Assembly (NCBI GenBank): GCA_039105265.1
Contig: JAPFFF010000258.1
Coordinates: 1-28,697, forward strand
DNA: 28,697 bases
Source of the DNA: Tritrichomonas musculus
Lineage: Eukaryota; Parabasalia; Tritrichomonadida; Tritrichomonadidae
Reading direction: 5' to 3'
A model generated the notes under the pieces. It had not been told where the DNA came from. It made no database searches and was given only the letters and a program-made list of their open reading frames with translations. This document shows positions 19,101-28,364 of this stretch, piece after piece. Position numbers and translations under genes: made by a program. Within the stretch, counting starts at the first letter, position 1; every line of letters begins with the position of its first letter.

Positions 19101-19287
19101 TTTTTTCTGATGTACGATACAAGGTCAATATTGACCTTAACCTCCGGGGTCAATAAGTATCGGGGTGATAAGTATTTCCCAAAAAAAAAAAAAAAAGTTC
19201 TCGCCGATTTTTTCTGAGGTACGATACAAGGTCAATATTGACCTTAGCCGTTGGGTCAAAAGAAATTGGGTAAAAAATATCTCCCTA
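19101..19287. repeat. Two tandem copies of a 107-bp unit around an 18-bp perfect palindrome
   Basis: Unit 1 starts at 19101 and unit 2 at 19208. Both contain TTTTTTCTGA, then GTACGATAC, then the palindrome AAGGTCAATATTGACCTT (19121-19138 and 19228-19245), then a GGGTCAA-containing tail ending near TCCC. The cores are identical and the tails diverged. The palindromes are the G/C-richest structured part of this spacer. Confidence 0.85.
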
Positions 19288-19348
19288 TAATAATTTATTC
19301 AACAACTTAAAATTAAAAGTCCACAGCTTTATTCAAAACCAATTAATA

Positions 19349-21085
19349 TTATATCAGTAAGCAGGAACCTATATTTTCCTTTAGACTATTGAAAAACTGA
19401 GTTCTCATTGAAATTGGACTTTTAAAATTAGACGGGTAATATCTTTCTTCATTAGGTTTTAGCTCGTTGTCAAATTCAATTCCATTTTGTGATTTCAAAA
19501 AATTGAAAATTTCTTTATAACCGAGTCTAGCTGCAGTGTCAATGGCAGCCTCTCCTTGTTCATTTTTAATATTCAAGTCATAAATGTTCAAATCAATCAA
19601 AAACTTTACTACATCCAAATGATCTCTTCTCGTTGCGATATGGAGAGCGTTTTCATTTGATTCCTGAATCACGATTGATGCGTCGACATTTTTACTATAC
19701 AACAATTCAACCATTTCCATATTGCCAACATAGCAAGCCCAGATAAATGGCGTGATTCTATCAGAAAGCTTATAATCAAGATCAACAGAATCCAATGAAA
19801 TCAGAAACTTTGCATTTTCATTATTAAAAGTTTGAATTGCATAAGTCAGTGGATTTGTAGCACCATTATTCTCCCATATTTTTTTGGTAAAAAGGAGATG
19901 AATTGGTTCATTCAAATCAGCATTTTTGAAATTGATTGCAATCTTTAATAAAATGGGACAAACGTTACCTGCACACATGGTGATAATATTTGCGATAACT
20001 ACTTTAGCTGTATCAAAAGTTTCTTTATCGTCACCAGTAACGTCTTCTTTACTCAATAATTCTTCGTATTCGTTATTGAAGTCATTTATATGATTGAAGA
20101 AAAAGCTGTAATTTTCAAAATAAACCGATGTTGGAAAGTCTTTGAAAAACATCGGAATTTCATAGTTTTCATACAAATATTCGGAAAGTTCGTCATAATG
20201 AAAAATGATAGACAAACTCATGGCATTAATAAGGGAGTCAGAAATATCCATATTTTTTGTCATTTTCTCAGCTAAATGAATGATTTCGTTATTTCTTCCA
20301 CAAAATGCACATTGAAAAAGTTGCGCTGAAAAAGTTGTGTTGTTAATTAACAAAAATTTGAATATCTTTAATGATCCATGAAATGCGGCATATTCAATTA
20401 ATGTGGCACTTCTCTCTGGAAAGCTTTTTGTCAATTCAAAATTACTAATTTCAATTTTGTGATGCCTTAAATCAATGTTATTCTGTGAAACCGTTTTTTG
20501 AAAAGTGTCAATGTCATCTTTTTGAATCAAAATACTCAATTTATCAATGTTGCCCGCTTGCAAACGTGGATCATCGGCAAATTCAATATTTTCTCCTTCT
20601 TTTGACGTAAAGTATTCATATATATACTTGTATTTTGATGGATCTTCGAGTTGCGAAAGAAAAAACGGATTTTTTGAGAGATAATTTTTGACTTCTGGAT
20701 AAAAATATTGTATTTTGGTACTGCCAACACCATAAAAGTTGACTAAGTCTTCAACTGTAATATATTTATCGTGTAAAAATTTGAGAAATATGATTTTTTG
20801 TGAAAAAAGATGCATAATTTCGCTTTTGCTAAAATTGGCAGATATGAGCGGAAAGATTTCATCAATCAATGTAAAAAAGCATTGTATTTGCTTCTTCCGG
20901 TATTTTATTAATCTTCCTATAATTTTTATCATAATTTTTAGATTATAAGGAGTTTGAATAAGATTGGATGTTTTGATGGCTTCTATGGTCAATACGACAT
21001 TACTTTCATCTAAATTTGATATAAAATCTTGTAAATGCTCTATCTCAGAAATCTCTTTATGATATTTGTCTAAACAGTTTTTCAT
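19349..21085 (-). CDS. Ankyrin-repeat (DUF3447-type) protein with CaaX end
   Basis: Encodes 578 residues. The N-terminal 200 residues are helical and match the layout of the large trichomonad ankyrin/DUF3447 family. A first ankyrin-like unit is at about 230-255 (SATLIEYAAFHGSLKIFKFL). Four consecutive repeats lie at about 408-440, 441-473 (TPFIWACYVGNMEMVELLYS), 474-507 (NALHIATRRDHLDVVKFLID) and 508-540 (AAIDTAARLGYKEIFNFL). Ankyrin repeats serve as protein-binding scaffolds; no enzyme domain is present. The last residues are GSCLLI, a CaaX box (Cys 575, X = Ile) predicting geranylgeranylation and membrane association. The neighbouring peptidase gene, on the same strand, ends in the similar SCLII. 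The partner is unknown. Confidence 0.88.
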   Translation of the reverse strand: MKNCLDKYHKEISEIEHLQDFISNLDESNVVLTIEAIKTSNLIQTPYNLKIMIKIIGRLIKYRKKQIQCFFTLIDEIFPLISANFSKSEIMHLFSQKIIFLKFLHDKYITVEDLVNFYGVGSTKIQYFYPEVKNYLSKNPFFLSQLEDPSKYKYIYEYFTSKEGENIEFADDPRLQAGNIDKLSILIQKDDIDTFQKTVSQNNIDLRHHKIEISNFELTKSFPERSATLIEYAAFHGSLKIFKFLLINNTTFSAQLFQCAFCGRNNEIIHLAEKMTKNMDISDSLINAMSLSIIFHYDELSEYLYENYEIPMFFKDFPTSVYFENYSFFFNHINDFNNEYEELLSKEDVTGDDKETFDTAKVVIANIITMCAGNVCPILLKIAINFKNADLNEPIHLLFTKKIWENNGATNPLTYAIQTFNNENAKFLISLDSVDLDYKLSDRITPFIWACYVGNMEMVELLYSKNVDASIVIQESNENALHIATRRDHLDVVKFLIDLNIYDLNIKNEQGEAAIDTAARLGYKEIFNFLKSQNGIEFDNELKPNEERYYPSNFKSPISMRTQFFNSLKENIGSCLLI

Positions 21086-21422
21086 TTTAGAAAATTTTGA
21101 ATAACGATCAATATTTGAATATAATTTTATCGTTTATCAAAATTTTCATTAAATTTTGTTTAAAGAATTCTAAACATGAGATTTGGCTTAAAAACTAATT
21201 TAAATGTATATTTTCAACATAAAAAAAAATATATTTTTAAAACACAATTAGAACAAAAAAATCATCTTTAGATCAATCTTTTCTTGAGGATTACTTGTAA
21301 ATTTGAACAATTTTCAAATTAATAATGTATATTATAATTTGATATAGAATATTTAAAATCTAATATACTTATAAAAATAATTAAATATAATTAATATATA
21401 TAGATAAACAAATTTTATTTGG
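21086..21422. other. Divergent promoter region
   Basis: Separates the minus-strand ankyrin gene from the plus-strand triple-kinase gene, so both promoters should lie here. The sequence is extremely AT-rich and shows no clear initiator match before either ATG. Confidence 0.45.
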
Positions 21423-23483
21423 ATGATAAAATTGAATTTTCGATACGTTGATCGTAGTTCACAAAAAATTGAATACAATTCAGAGGATGAAAATAATTTT
21501 GTGTTTATGATTGATTTAGACAATTCAAAGAATGAAAATCAAAAAGAAATACCATCGCAAGGAAATGTTGATAAATATGAAATAGCTTCAAAGATTTTTA
21601 CTGATATTGATTTCATTTTTTTTGAAGCAATTGAAAAAAGTTCAAATCAAAAGTTCTTAGTTAAAAAATTACGACAATCTGCTGATAGTTTATTAAAATT
21701 AAAGAATTTCATTAAAGAAGCTGAATTTTTATCATCATTTGATTCACCATTTATCATAAAATATGTCAATTTCGATGCCAGCAAATCAACACTTATTACT
21801 GAATATCCACCAAATCGAACATTGCAAAATTTATTTGATGAAGCATCTCATTCAAATGATTTGGGATGGGATGAAACAAATAAATTAATGCTGATTTATG
21901 GAATTGCTTCTGGAATGGCTCATGTTCACTCAAAAGGCATTATTCATGGTGATTTAACTTCAGAAAATATTTTTCTTGATGATTACTTACTTCCAAAAAT
22001 TCATAATTTTTATAGATCACATTTTTCGAAAAATGAAGATTATACAGACTTTATATCTGACATATTCAACCAGGCACTGAATGTCGGAACCGAAATTTTT
22101 ATAGCTCCTGAGTTATTATTAGATGATGAGTATGATCAATCTATCGATGTTTTCTCTTTTGCAAAAATAGTTTATATGATTATTACTGGGAAAAAACCGC
22201 GTTTATCACCCTTTCAACTTACAAATGGAACTCCAATTAACTTTGATAAAAATACTCCTCAAGCTTACAGAAAATTAATTGAAAGTTGCATGTCTAAAGA
22301 TCCCAAAAAAAGGCCAACATTTCAAGAAATTGTTTCATCTCTTCGAACAGACCAAGGTTTCATCACAAACAATGTTGATAAGCAAAAATTTCTGGAATTT
22401 GTTGATTCAAAGAAAACAAAATTTAATTTCAAAAAATTCAATATTAAGTTTTCAACAGCACAAGAATTGTTGATTGAAACTGAACCTATTGATTTGTCTA
22501 TATTTAAAAAAATACAATATATCGGACAAGGTCAATTTGGCGAAGTTTATAAAGTCGAAAATAAAAAAACTTCGAAAATTTTTTCAGCCAAAATAAATAA
22601 AAGAGAACTCGACGAAATCAGTGAAGCAGAAAAAATAAATCTTACTCAAGAAATCAACATTCTTTCTAAATTTGATTCACCATTAATTTTGAAATTAATT
22701 GGTTACAATCAAAAAAATTTTGAAAACGATCAATTTCCGACAATTATTACTGATTTTTGCATCAATGATTCATTAGATAAAATTATTGAATTGCAAAAAC
22801 TTGGATTATCTCCACCAAAATGGAATGATACACAAATATTAATTAATGTATATGGAATTGCAGCAGGAATGGCTTATATACACTCTAAAAACATCTTGCA
22901 TAGAGATATCAAACCAGGAAATGTTTTTATGGATGAATTTTTGTTTCCAAAAATAGGTGATTTTGGTTTATCAATAAAACTTTCAGATGATTCGTCTTTT
23001 GAAGCTTACAATATTGTAGGAACTCCATCATTTATATCTCCAGAAATTTATACCAGCTCCAAATATACCAAAGCAGGTGATGTGTATGCATACGGGATTC
23101 TTCTTTACCAATTGATTACTCTTCAAACTCCTTTTGAAGGATATTCTTTTTATAAAATTATCTGTGATGTACCAAAAGGAATTCGTCCATCATTTAAGTT
23201 TGAAATTCCAACTTGTTATAAAAATCTTATTGAAAGATGCTGGGATAATGATCCTGATAAACGTCCATCATTTGAAGACATTGTTGATCTTCTTGAAAAT
23301 AATTCAGAATTTATCACAGAATTAATTGACACTGAAGAATTCTTTAATTATATTGACTATGTTAAAGATGCTCAAACAAATAATTCATTTCAACCAGTTA
23401 CAATTGATTTTGATGAATTAAAAAGAATGCAATCTAAAAATCAACAATTAAATGTTCCATATTTAGACTTGAATAACTTTTAA
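21423..23483 (+). CDS. TKL protein: pseudokinase followed by active-looking kinase (front part of a triple-kinase gene)
   Basis: Encodes 686 residues up to TAA at 23481-23483. Domain 1 (about 60-310) has HGD (175-177) for HRD and HNF (194-196) for DFG, with APE at 228-230, so it is a predicted pseudokinase. Domain 2 (about 361-620) looks complete: glycine loop GQGQFG (368-373), Ala-Lys (389-390), a helix-C Glu (410), HRDIKPGN (493-500), DFG (513-515) and SPE (539-541). It should phosphorylate Ser/Thr targets in the cytosol; the substrate is unknown. The pseudokinase-kinase order recalls JAK-like autoregulation, which is inference. The same frame continues after the TAA into a third kinase domain (23484-24911). 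The stop is TAAA, the trichomonad poly(A) signal, so a 686-residue product is a real possibility. Confidence 0.85.
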   Translation: MIKLNFRYVDRSSQKIEYNSEDENNFVFMIDLDNSKNENQKEIPSQGNVDKYEIASKIFTDIDFIFFEAIEKSSNQKFLVKKLRQSADSLLKLKNFIKEAEFLSSFDSPFIIKYVNFDASKSTLITEYPPNRTLQNLFDEASHSNDLGWDETNKLMLIYGIASGMAHVHSKGIIHGDLTSENIFLDDYLLPKIHNFYRSHFSKNEDYTDFISDIFNQALNVGTEIFIAPELLLDDEYDQSIDVFSFAKIVYMIITGKKPRLSPFQLTNGTPINFDKNTPQAYRKLIESCMSKDPKKRPTFQEIVSSLRTDQGFITNNVDKQKFLEFVDSKKTKFNFKKFNIKFSTAQELLIETEPIDLSIFKKIQYIGQGQFGEVYKVENKKTSKIFSAKINKRELDEISEAEKINLTQEINILSKFDSPLILKLIGYNQKNFENDQFPTIITDFCINDSLDKIIELQKLGLSPPKWNDTQILINVYGIAAGMAYIHSKNILHRDIKPGNVFMDEFLFPKIGDFGLSIKLSDDSSFEAYNIVGTPSFISPEIYTSSKYTKAGDVYAYGILLYQLITLQTPFEGYSFYKIICDVPKGIRPSFKFEIPTCYKNLIERCWDNDPDKRPSFEDIVDLLENNSEFITELIDTEEFFNYIDYVKDAQTNNSFQPVTIDFDELKRMQSKNQQLNVPYLDLNNF

Positions 23484-24911
23484 AAGCAAGATCTAATCAG
23501 AAAAATTGATTTTTTCAACGTTTTTAAAGTAAAATCGAAAGAAACAAATGAATTTTATGAAGCCAAGATTTCAACTATTAGCATTACTAAGTTATCACAA
23601 AATGATTTAATACATCTTTCAAGAGAAATCAATATTTTATCTAAACTTCAGCATCCATCATTTTTGAAATTCATTGGATTTAGTCCTGTTAATTTTAATA
23701 ATCAATGCATGCCTGTTTTAATCACTGAAATGCCGCCAAATAGATCATTGAAAGAGCTTCTTGATATGAAACGAAACTATGAAGACATAAAAGAATGGGA
23801 CAATACAAAAAAATTAATCAATATTTATGGAATTGCATCAGGAATGTCATATTTACATTCATGTGATATTATTCATCGAAATTTGTCACCTGAAAGCATT
23901 TATTTAGATGACCATTTATTTCCAAAAATAGGAAATTTTGGTTTATTAAAAGAAATACATTCAAAAGAAGGCATGACTTTTCAAACGACCATTGGAATCA
24001 AAGGAAATCTTTCATATTCATCACCAGAAATATTAGAAGAGAATATATACTCAAAAAGCAGTGATGTTTATGCATTTGGATTTATAGTTTATGAAATAAT
24101 GACACAGAAAATTCCATTTAAAAAAATTAGAAATTCAGATAAATTATTTAACGAAGTTGTAATTAAAGAAAATCGTCCGAAGATTAATTCAAAAGTTCCT
24201 GAAAAATATCATCAACTTATTGAAAAATGTTGGGCACAAAATCCAGATGCAAGACCATCGTTTGATCATATTTGTTCAATCTTGAAAAGTGATCTTGATT
24301 TTATAACTGATGATGTAAATAAAGAAGTTTTCCAACAATACGTCCGATTTATTGAAGAATCAGATGTTCAATTTTATTTTATTGACAAAGAAAGAAAAAC
24401 ATTTGATACGAAGGAAAGAATCCTTGGCCTGAGTGAATTCATTAATGATAAGAAAAAGAAAACAGAAGAAGAAAAATTACTGACTAAAGAAAAAAGAAAT
24501 ACTGAAATAAACGAAAATTTAACGAATGAAAAATTAATGAATGAAAGTCCAATTGATGTAGATGAGAATTTAAACATTGATTTAATCAAAAAGTTGGCAA
24601 AGAAATATTCAATTGCAAACGATCCAGAAAATACGTATCTTTACATGAGCAAGCTGATTCATCTGGGCGAATTCAAAGTACCTATGGAATATAGTGTCAA
24701 GCTCTACAAGCAAGGCGAGTTCAAAGTTTCAATGAATTATTTCAGACTTCTTTCAAAATTCAATCATCCTATAGCGAACTTTTTCATTGGAATAATGAAG
24801 TATAAAGGTGAAGGATGCGACACTGATCGAACGGAATCATATTCAATACTAAAGCGCCTTTCAGACAATGGAATTGATAAAGCAACTAAATTCATTAAAG
24901 AAAATTTTTAA
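23484..24911 (+). pseudogene. In-frame continuation: third (dead) kinase domain plus Sel1-like repeats
   Basis: After the TAA the frame stays open for 475 codons with no stop and no ATG at its beginning. It starts KQDLIRKIDFFNVFKVKSK, a worn N-lobe, then SREINILSKLQHPSFLKFIG, HRN (codon at 23874) for HRD, NFG for DFG and a retained SPE. This is a predicted pseudokinase. A Lys/Glu-rich linker (about 24390-24560) follows, then Sel1-like repeats near the end (FFIGIMKYKGEGCDTDRTES, SYSILKRLSDNGIDKATKFI). In other trichomonad TKL proteins kinase and Sel1 units commonly sit in one chain, so this was probably the C-terminal half of the preceding gene. It is either silenced by the stop or reached only by read-through, or the stop is an assembly error. 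Confidence 0.75.
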
Positions 24912-25029
24912 TCTTAATAGGATCAATAAAATAAGGTTTAAAGTTTAAATTATAATTATTAATGATTTGTGTTTAAAATATTGATTTCACCAATTGTTCC
25001 ATGCCATTCATTCACATGGCCTTAAAATA

Positions 25030-25097
25030 AAATTTGGTTTTAGATCAATTCAATTCAAATTTATAATTTGGATTTAGATCAATTCAATTCAAATTTT
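25030..25097 (+). repeat. 34-bp tandem duplication
   Basis: Two adjacent copies of a 34-base unit containing TTTAGATCAATTCAATTCAA, starting near 25030 and 25064, differ at only a few bases. They lie between the kinase and oxidoreductase genes. Confidence 0.7.
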
Positions 25098-25170
25098 ATT
25101 TTGTCGCATCCTTCACCTTTATTGTTTTTTTTAATAAAAACATTTCATTATATTAAATGTCAATGCAATT

Positions 25171-26146
25171 GCATTTTCTCCTTTGAAGATTCGACATACT
25201 GAGTTATGCAATCATTTCATTCGTTCTTCTACAAATGAACAAAAAGCAGATGACGAAGGCCATCCTACTCAAGAACTCAAAGATATGATGATAAAATTAT
25301 CCGAAGGCCATATTGGATTAATTGTAAATGGAATTCATGTATGTTCATCCAAAAGGAAAAGCAACTGAGAATCAAAGTGGTATCTATTCTGATGAATTAG
25401 CTAATGAATGGGTCTCTACAGTTAAAAAAGTTCATGAGAATGGATCCAAATTTATGGTTCAGTTAACTCATGGAGGTCCTGGTGTTGTAGAACCATTAGA
25501 ACATGTTTCTGCAGGCGGACTTGGACGACCACTCACTGTCGAAGAAATCAAAGTGATTTAAGTTTGGTTTATTGAAGCTGCAAAACGTTGTGAAAAGGCA
25601 GGATTCGATGGTGTTCAATTGGGTGCAGGTCATGGATTTCTCCTTTCAACATTCTTATCACCAATAACAAATAACTGAACAGATGAATATGGAGGCAGTC
25701 CAGAAGACATGGTTCGTATGATTACCGAAATTGCTGATGGAATTCGAAAAGCTACTGGACCAGATTTCATCATTGGAATAAAATTGAACGGAACTGATCG
25801 TGCTGAAGGAGGTGTAACGCCAGAAATTGCATCAAAATACGTGTCTCTTCTTAAAGACAAATTCGATTTCTTCGAGGTTTCATCTGGCTTTGGAGTCGTT
25901 AAAAACATTATCATGGATGTAGATAAATCTGAAGCAAAACAAGCAAGACCAAATCGTGGAGAAGGCTATAATATAGAAGCTGCTGCTTACATCAAGAAGA
26001 ACAATCCTGATGTCATTATTTCTGGTGTTGGAGGCGTCCGAACAAGAGTCTTCATTGATGAAATATTGAAATCCAAAAGAGTCGATTATATTTCAATGGC
26101 TCGTCCATTCCTTGAAGATCCATTCTATTTAGATAAGCTTAAGTAA
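25171..26146 (+). pseudogene. Decayed NADH:flavin oxidoreductase (Old Yellow Enzyme family)
   Basis: The protein trail reads FSPLKIRHTELCNHFIRSST, NEQKADDEGHPTQELKDMM, EGHIGLIVNG, then after a frame change near 25340 [95 protein letters not shown] and YISMARPFLEDPF. These are the ordered motifs of the FMN-binding OYE barrel. In-frame stops lie at 25559-25561 (TAA) and before TDEYGG (TGA, in place of the usual basic residue). No ATG is in frame at the front. The end is short, lacking the Cys-containing tail of bacterial relatives. The usual active-site His-x-x-His region reads GAGH here. It is a host copy of a bacterial-type enzyme, probably acquired by transfer and now inactive. Confidence 0.85.
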
Positions 26147-26265
26147 ATTTAATTAATTTTTAAATAAATTATTCATACTTGAACTTAATCAGAATGAATA
26201 CATAACTTTTTTTTTTTTAAAAATATTTTCATCTTGTGAAGATGTTATAGGTATAATAATATCAT

Positions 26266-26288
26266 CCTTTAAAAAAGGTTTTTTTTTT
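26266..26288 (+). terminator. Hairpin followed by T-run
   Basis: CCTTT and AAAGG form a short stem and are followed by ten T residues. A second hairpin, CATCTTGTGAAGATG, sits just upstream at 26230-26244. The arrangement looks like a bacterial intrinsic terminator and lies 120 bases after the bacterial-type oxidoreductase relic, but T-runs are common here and a chance origin is likely. Confidence 0.25.
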
Positions 26289-27065
26289 GAGCAATCGCCA
26301 AAGCATAACTTTTACTCAAAAATTTTAAATATTTGTTTATTATGGAAACGTTAATATTTATGTTTTTTAAATGCATCTTGTCAATATATATAATGTTTAT
26401 ATTTAATAAATTCATTTGGTTTGATCCTCCCTTCTATAATGGCAGAAGGAAATGATTTATTATTATCATTATAATGGAATGCTACATGAATTTGATATAT
26501 TTTCATTATTTATTCATATAATAAAAGTAAAGCATACATTTTATTATTAAAATATCAAATTAAAAAAAAAATATTTATATTAAATAAGAAGTTATTTCAT
26601 TTTTTATCTATTAACACGATTTATATGATGATATAGGCTAAAAACACTTAAAACTATTATTTTTTTATTGACTCTTTCAAGTTAATTTCATAAAAAAGGA
26701 AAAGTTTTGCCAAAGTTTTTATTTTTTGTGCGATTTTAGGATACTTACAGACTGTATTGTTATTCATGTAGTGTTGTTAAAGCATTGTTTTTTAAATAAA
26801 ATAATCTCCTGATATCAATGAAACAATTGATACACAAGGGATTAGTTACTTATAAAAAATCAAATAAAGATATGAATAATTGTTATATTAATAAAAAAAA
26901 TAATGATAAAATGTTTTTAATTTGCTATATTTTTATTTTTATTCTTTTTCAAAAGTCTTTCAAAATTGAATGAATATTTTCGGAAAAGTTCTAGAAAAAA
27001 TATTTAAAATTAGGATTTTTTAACTCACCCCTATAGGTATTAAGAGATTATTATCTATTAAAATT

Positions 27066-27147
27066 ACTATTCAATTACATTTATGTAATCAATATTCTAT
27101 TTTTGAATGCTTTGGAATATAAAAACTATTCAATTACATTTATGTAA
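27066..27147. repeat. 23-bp direct repeat, two copies
   Basis: The same 23 bases (starting ACTATTCAATTACATTTATG) occur at 27066-27088 and 27125-27147. Confidence 0.8.
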
Positions 27148-27255
27148 GATATAAAAATCATTGAATAAAAAAATACAAATATCTATGGATTTAAACAAAA
27201 ATTAAAAAAGTTGATCCGTAAAATGTTTCATATATTAAAAGAGGATAAGTATTAA

Positions 27256-27296
27256 AAAAATAATATCTCACACGTAATTATTGAGATATTATTTTT
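27256..27296. repeat. 15-bp perfect inverted repeat
   Basis: AAAAATAATATCTCA (27256-27270) and TGAGATATTATTTTT (27282-27296) face each other across an 11-base gap. No gene is associated. Confidence 0.7.
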
Positions 27297-27473
27297 AACA
27301 AAAATGTCTGAAAATTAGGTAATCATGCATAACATGTAGTTAATTAGCATGGTATGCATAGATATTTTTTTACTTAAATAATAGTTGATCAAAAAAAAAA
27401 AAAATAAGGCAGATCATCCATTGAATTATAAAACCAAAATCGTCGAGAGTAATTTCATTGCAATGGTTTTCCG

Positions 27474-27726
27474 TTTGATCGAACCATAATGATTGAATAA
27501 TAAAAATGGAAGATTCGAAATAGTGCAAGGTCTTTGCATTATTTTAGAAGTGAAATGAATCATTTTTTCTAAAAAAGCACGTTATAAAATAAAAACATGC
27601 CACACAAAAAGTTATCACTTTTCAAAAACATTCCACAAAATTATCTTTTCACAGCTATGTTTGAACTTTATAAAAAGTATATATTTATAATAATCTCAAA
27701 TATCCTTTGATCGAACCATAATGATT
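27474..27726. repeat. 21-bp direct repeat, two copies 232 bp apart
   Basis: The 21-base word containing GATCGAACCATAATGATT occurs at 27474-27494 and 27706-27726. It is G/C-richer than the spacer around it. Confidence 0.8.
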
Positions 27727-28364
27727 AACCTTTGCTTTTTGTACAAACCATGGTATACAACCAAACGATCAAAAAGTAATATTGTATGTTCAATTGTACT
27801 TTCAATTCAATTTTTGAACACACCTATTTTTTTGTATCTTGGCTTTTAAATAATAAATAACAATAACTTTAATAAATTAATAAATAATAATATATTTTAC
27901 AAACAAAAATACATTTTTATTTAATGAATCATGCTTCTTGTATTTTTTTGGACATAACGATCAAAAAAAATTTTTTTGGACAGTTAAAAATTTTAAAGAT
28001 TAAAATTATAATTTCAACTCGAAAACAAATGATCAAACAATAATGAATTATCAAAAATACACAACATGCGAATACCAATCAATTGCATTGAGAATTTTTG
28101 AGGAATTAAGTAGAGAAAACTCAATATATTGAGTTTCTATATTTAATCTCAATTTCCTTAAAGTATCAGAATCAAAAGTGGCACAAGCACATTCATCTGA
28201 TTCGATATAAAGCAAATAAAAAATTTTGGTTAAATATAGAAATTATTTAAATGATAAGGGAGAGATCAAATACATATTAAAAAAGATATAAATTTTATAA
28301 AAAGAAAAAAAAATATTATTGATATCAAGTTTTGTTTTATTCTAAGTTTTATTTCTTTACATGA

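Larger units (their letters stand above)
18514..19348. other. Spacer between Ubl-peptidase and ankyrin genes
   Basis: About 830 bases holding the peptidase promoter and the 3' flank of the ankyrin gene. No coding frame is seen. The right-hand third contains the palindromic repeats at 19101-19287; the rest is AT-rich apart from a short purine/GC-richer patch near 18969-18990. Confidence 0.5.
26147..28364. other. Long gene-free, repeat-speckled spacer
   Basis: About 2.2 kb of AT-rich DNA without a supportable gene. It contains hairpins at 26230-26244 and 26266-26278 (the latter followed by ten T), a 15-bp inverted repeat at 27256-27296, two pairs of dispersed direct repeats (27066/27125 and 27474/27706) and a 16-bp palindrome ACTCAATATATTGAGT near 28120. 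The minus strand is open for about 60 codons at 28049-28237 but has no ATG and no recognisable motif. Confidence 0.5.

Noticed and set aside
23664-24911. Independent kinase gene starting at 23664
   Set aside because: The codon at 23664 is TTG inside the N-lobe; kinase sequence continues upstream in the same frame to the TAA at 23481.
3757-24911. Reassignment of TAA to a sense codon, suggested by two in-frame TAA codons in kinase genes
   Set aside because: TAA is used as the normal final stop in the HECT, ankyrin and second BspA-like genes here, so a general code change is not supported.
28049-28237. Minus-strand open frame of about 60 codons
   Set aside because: No ATG, no recognised motif, and such lengths occur by chance.
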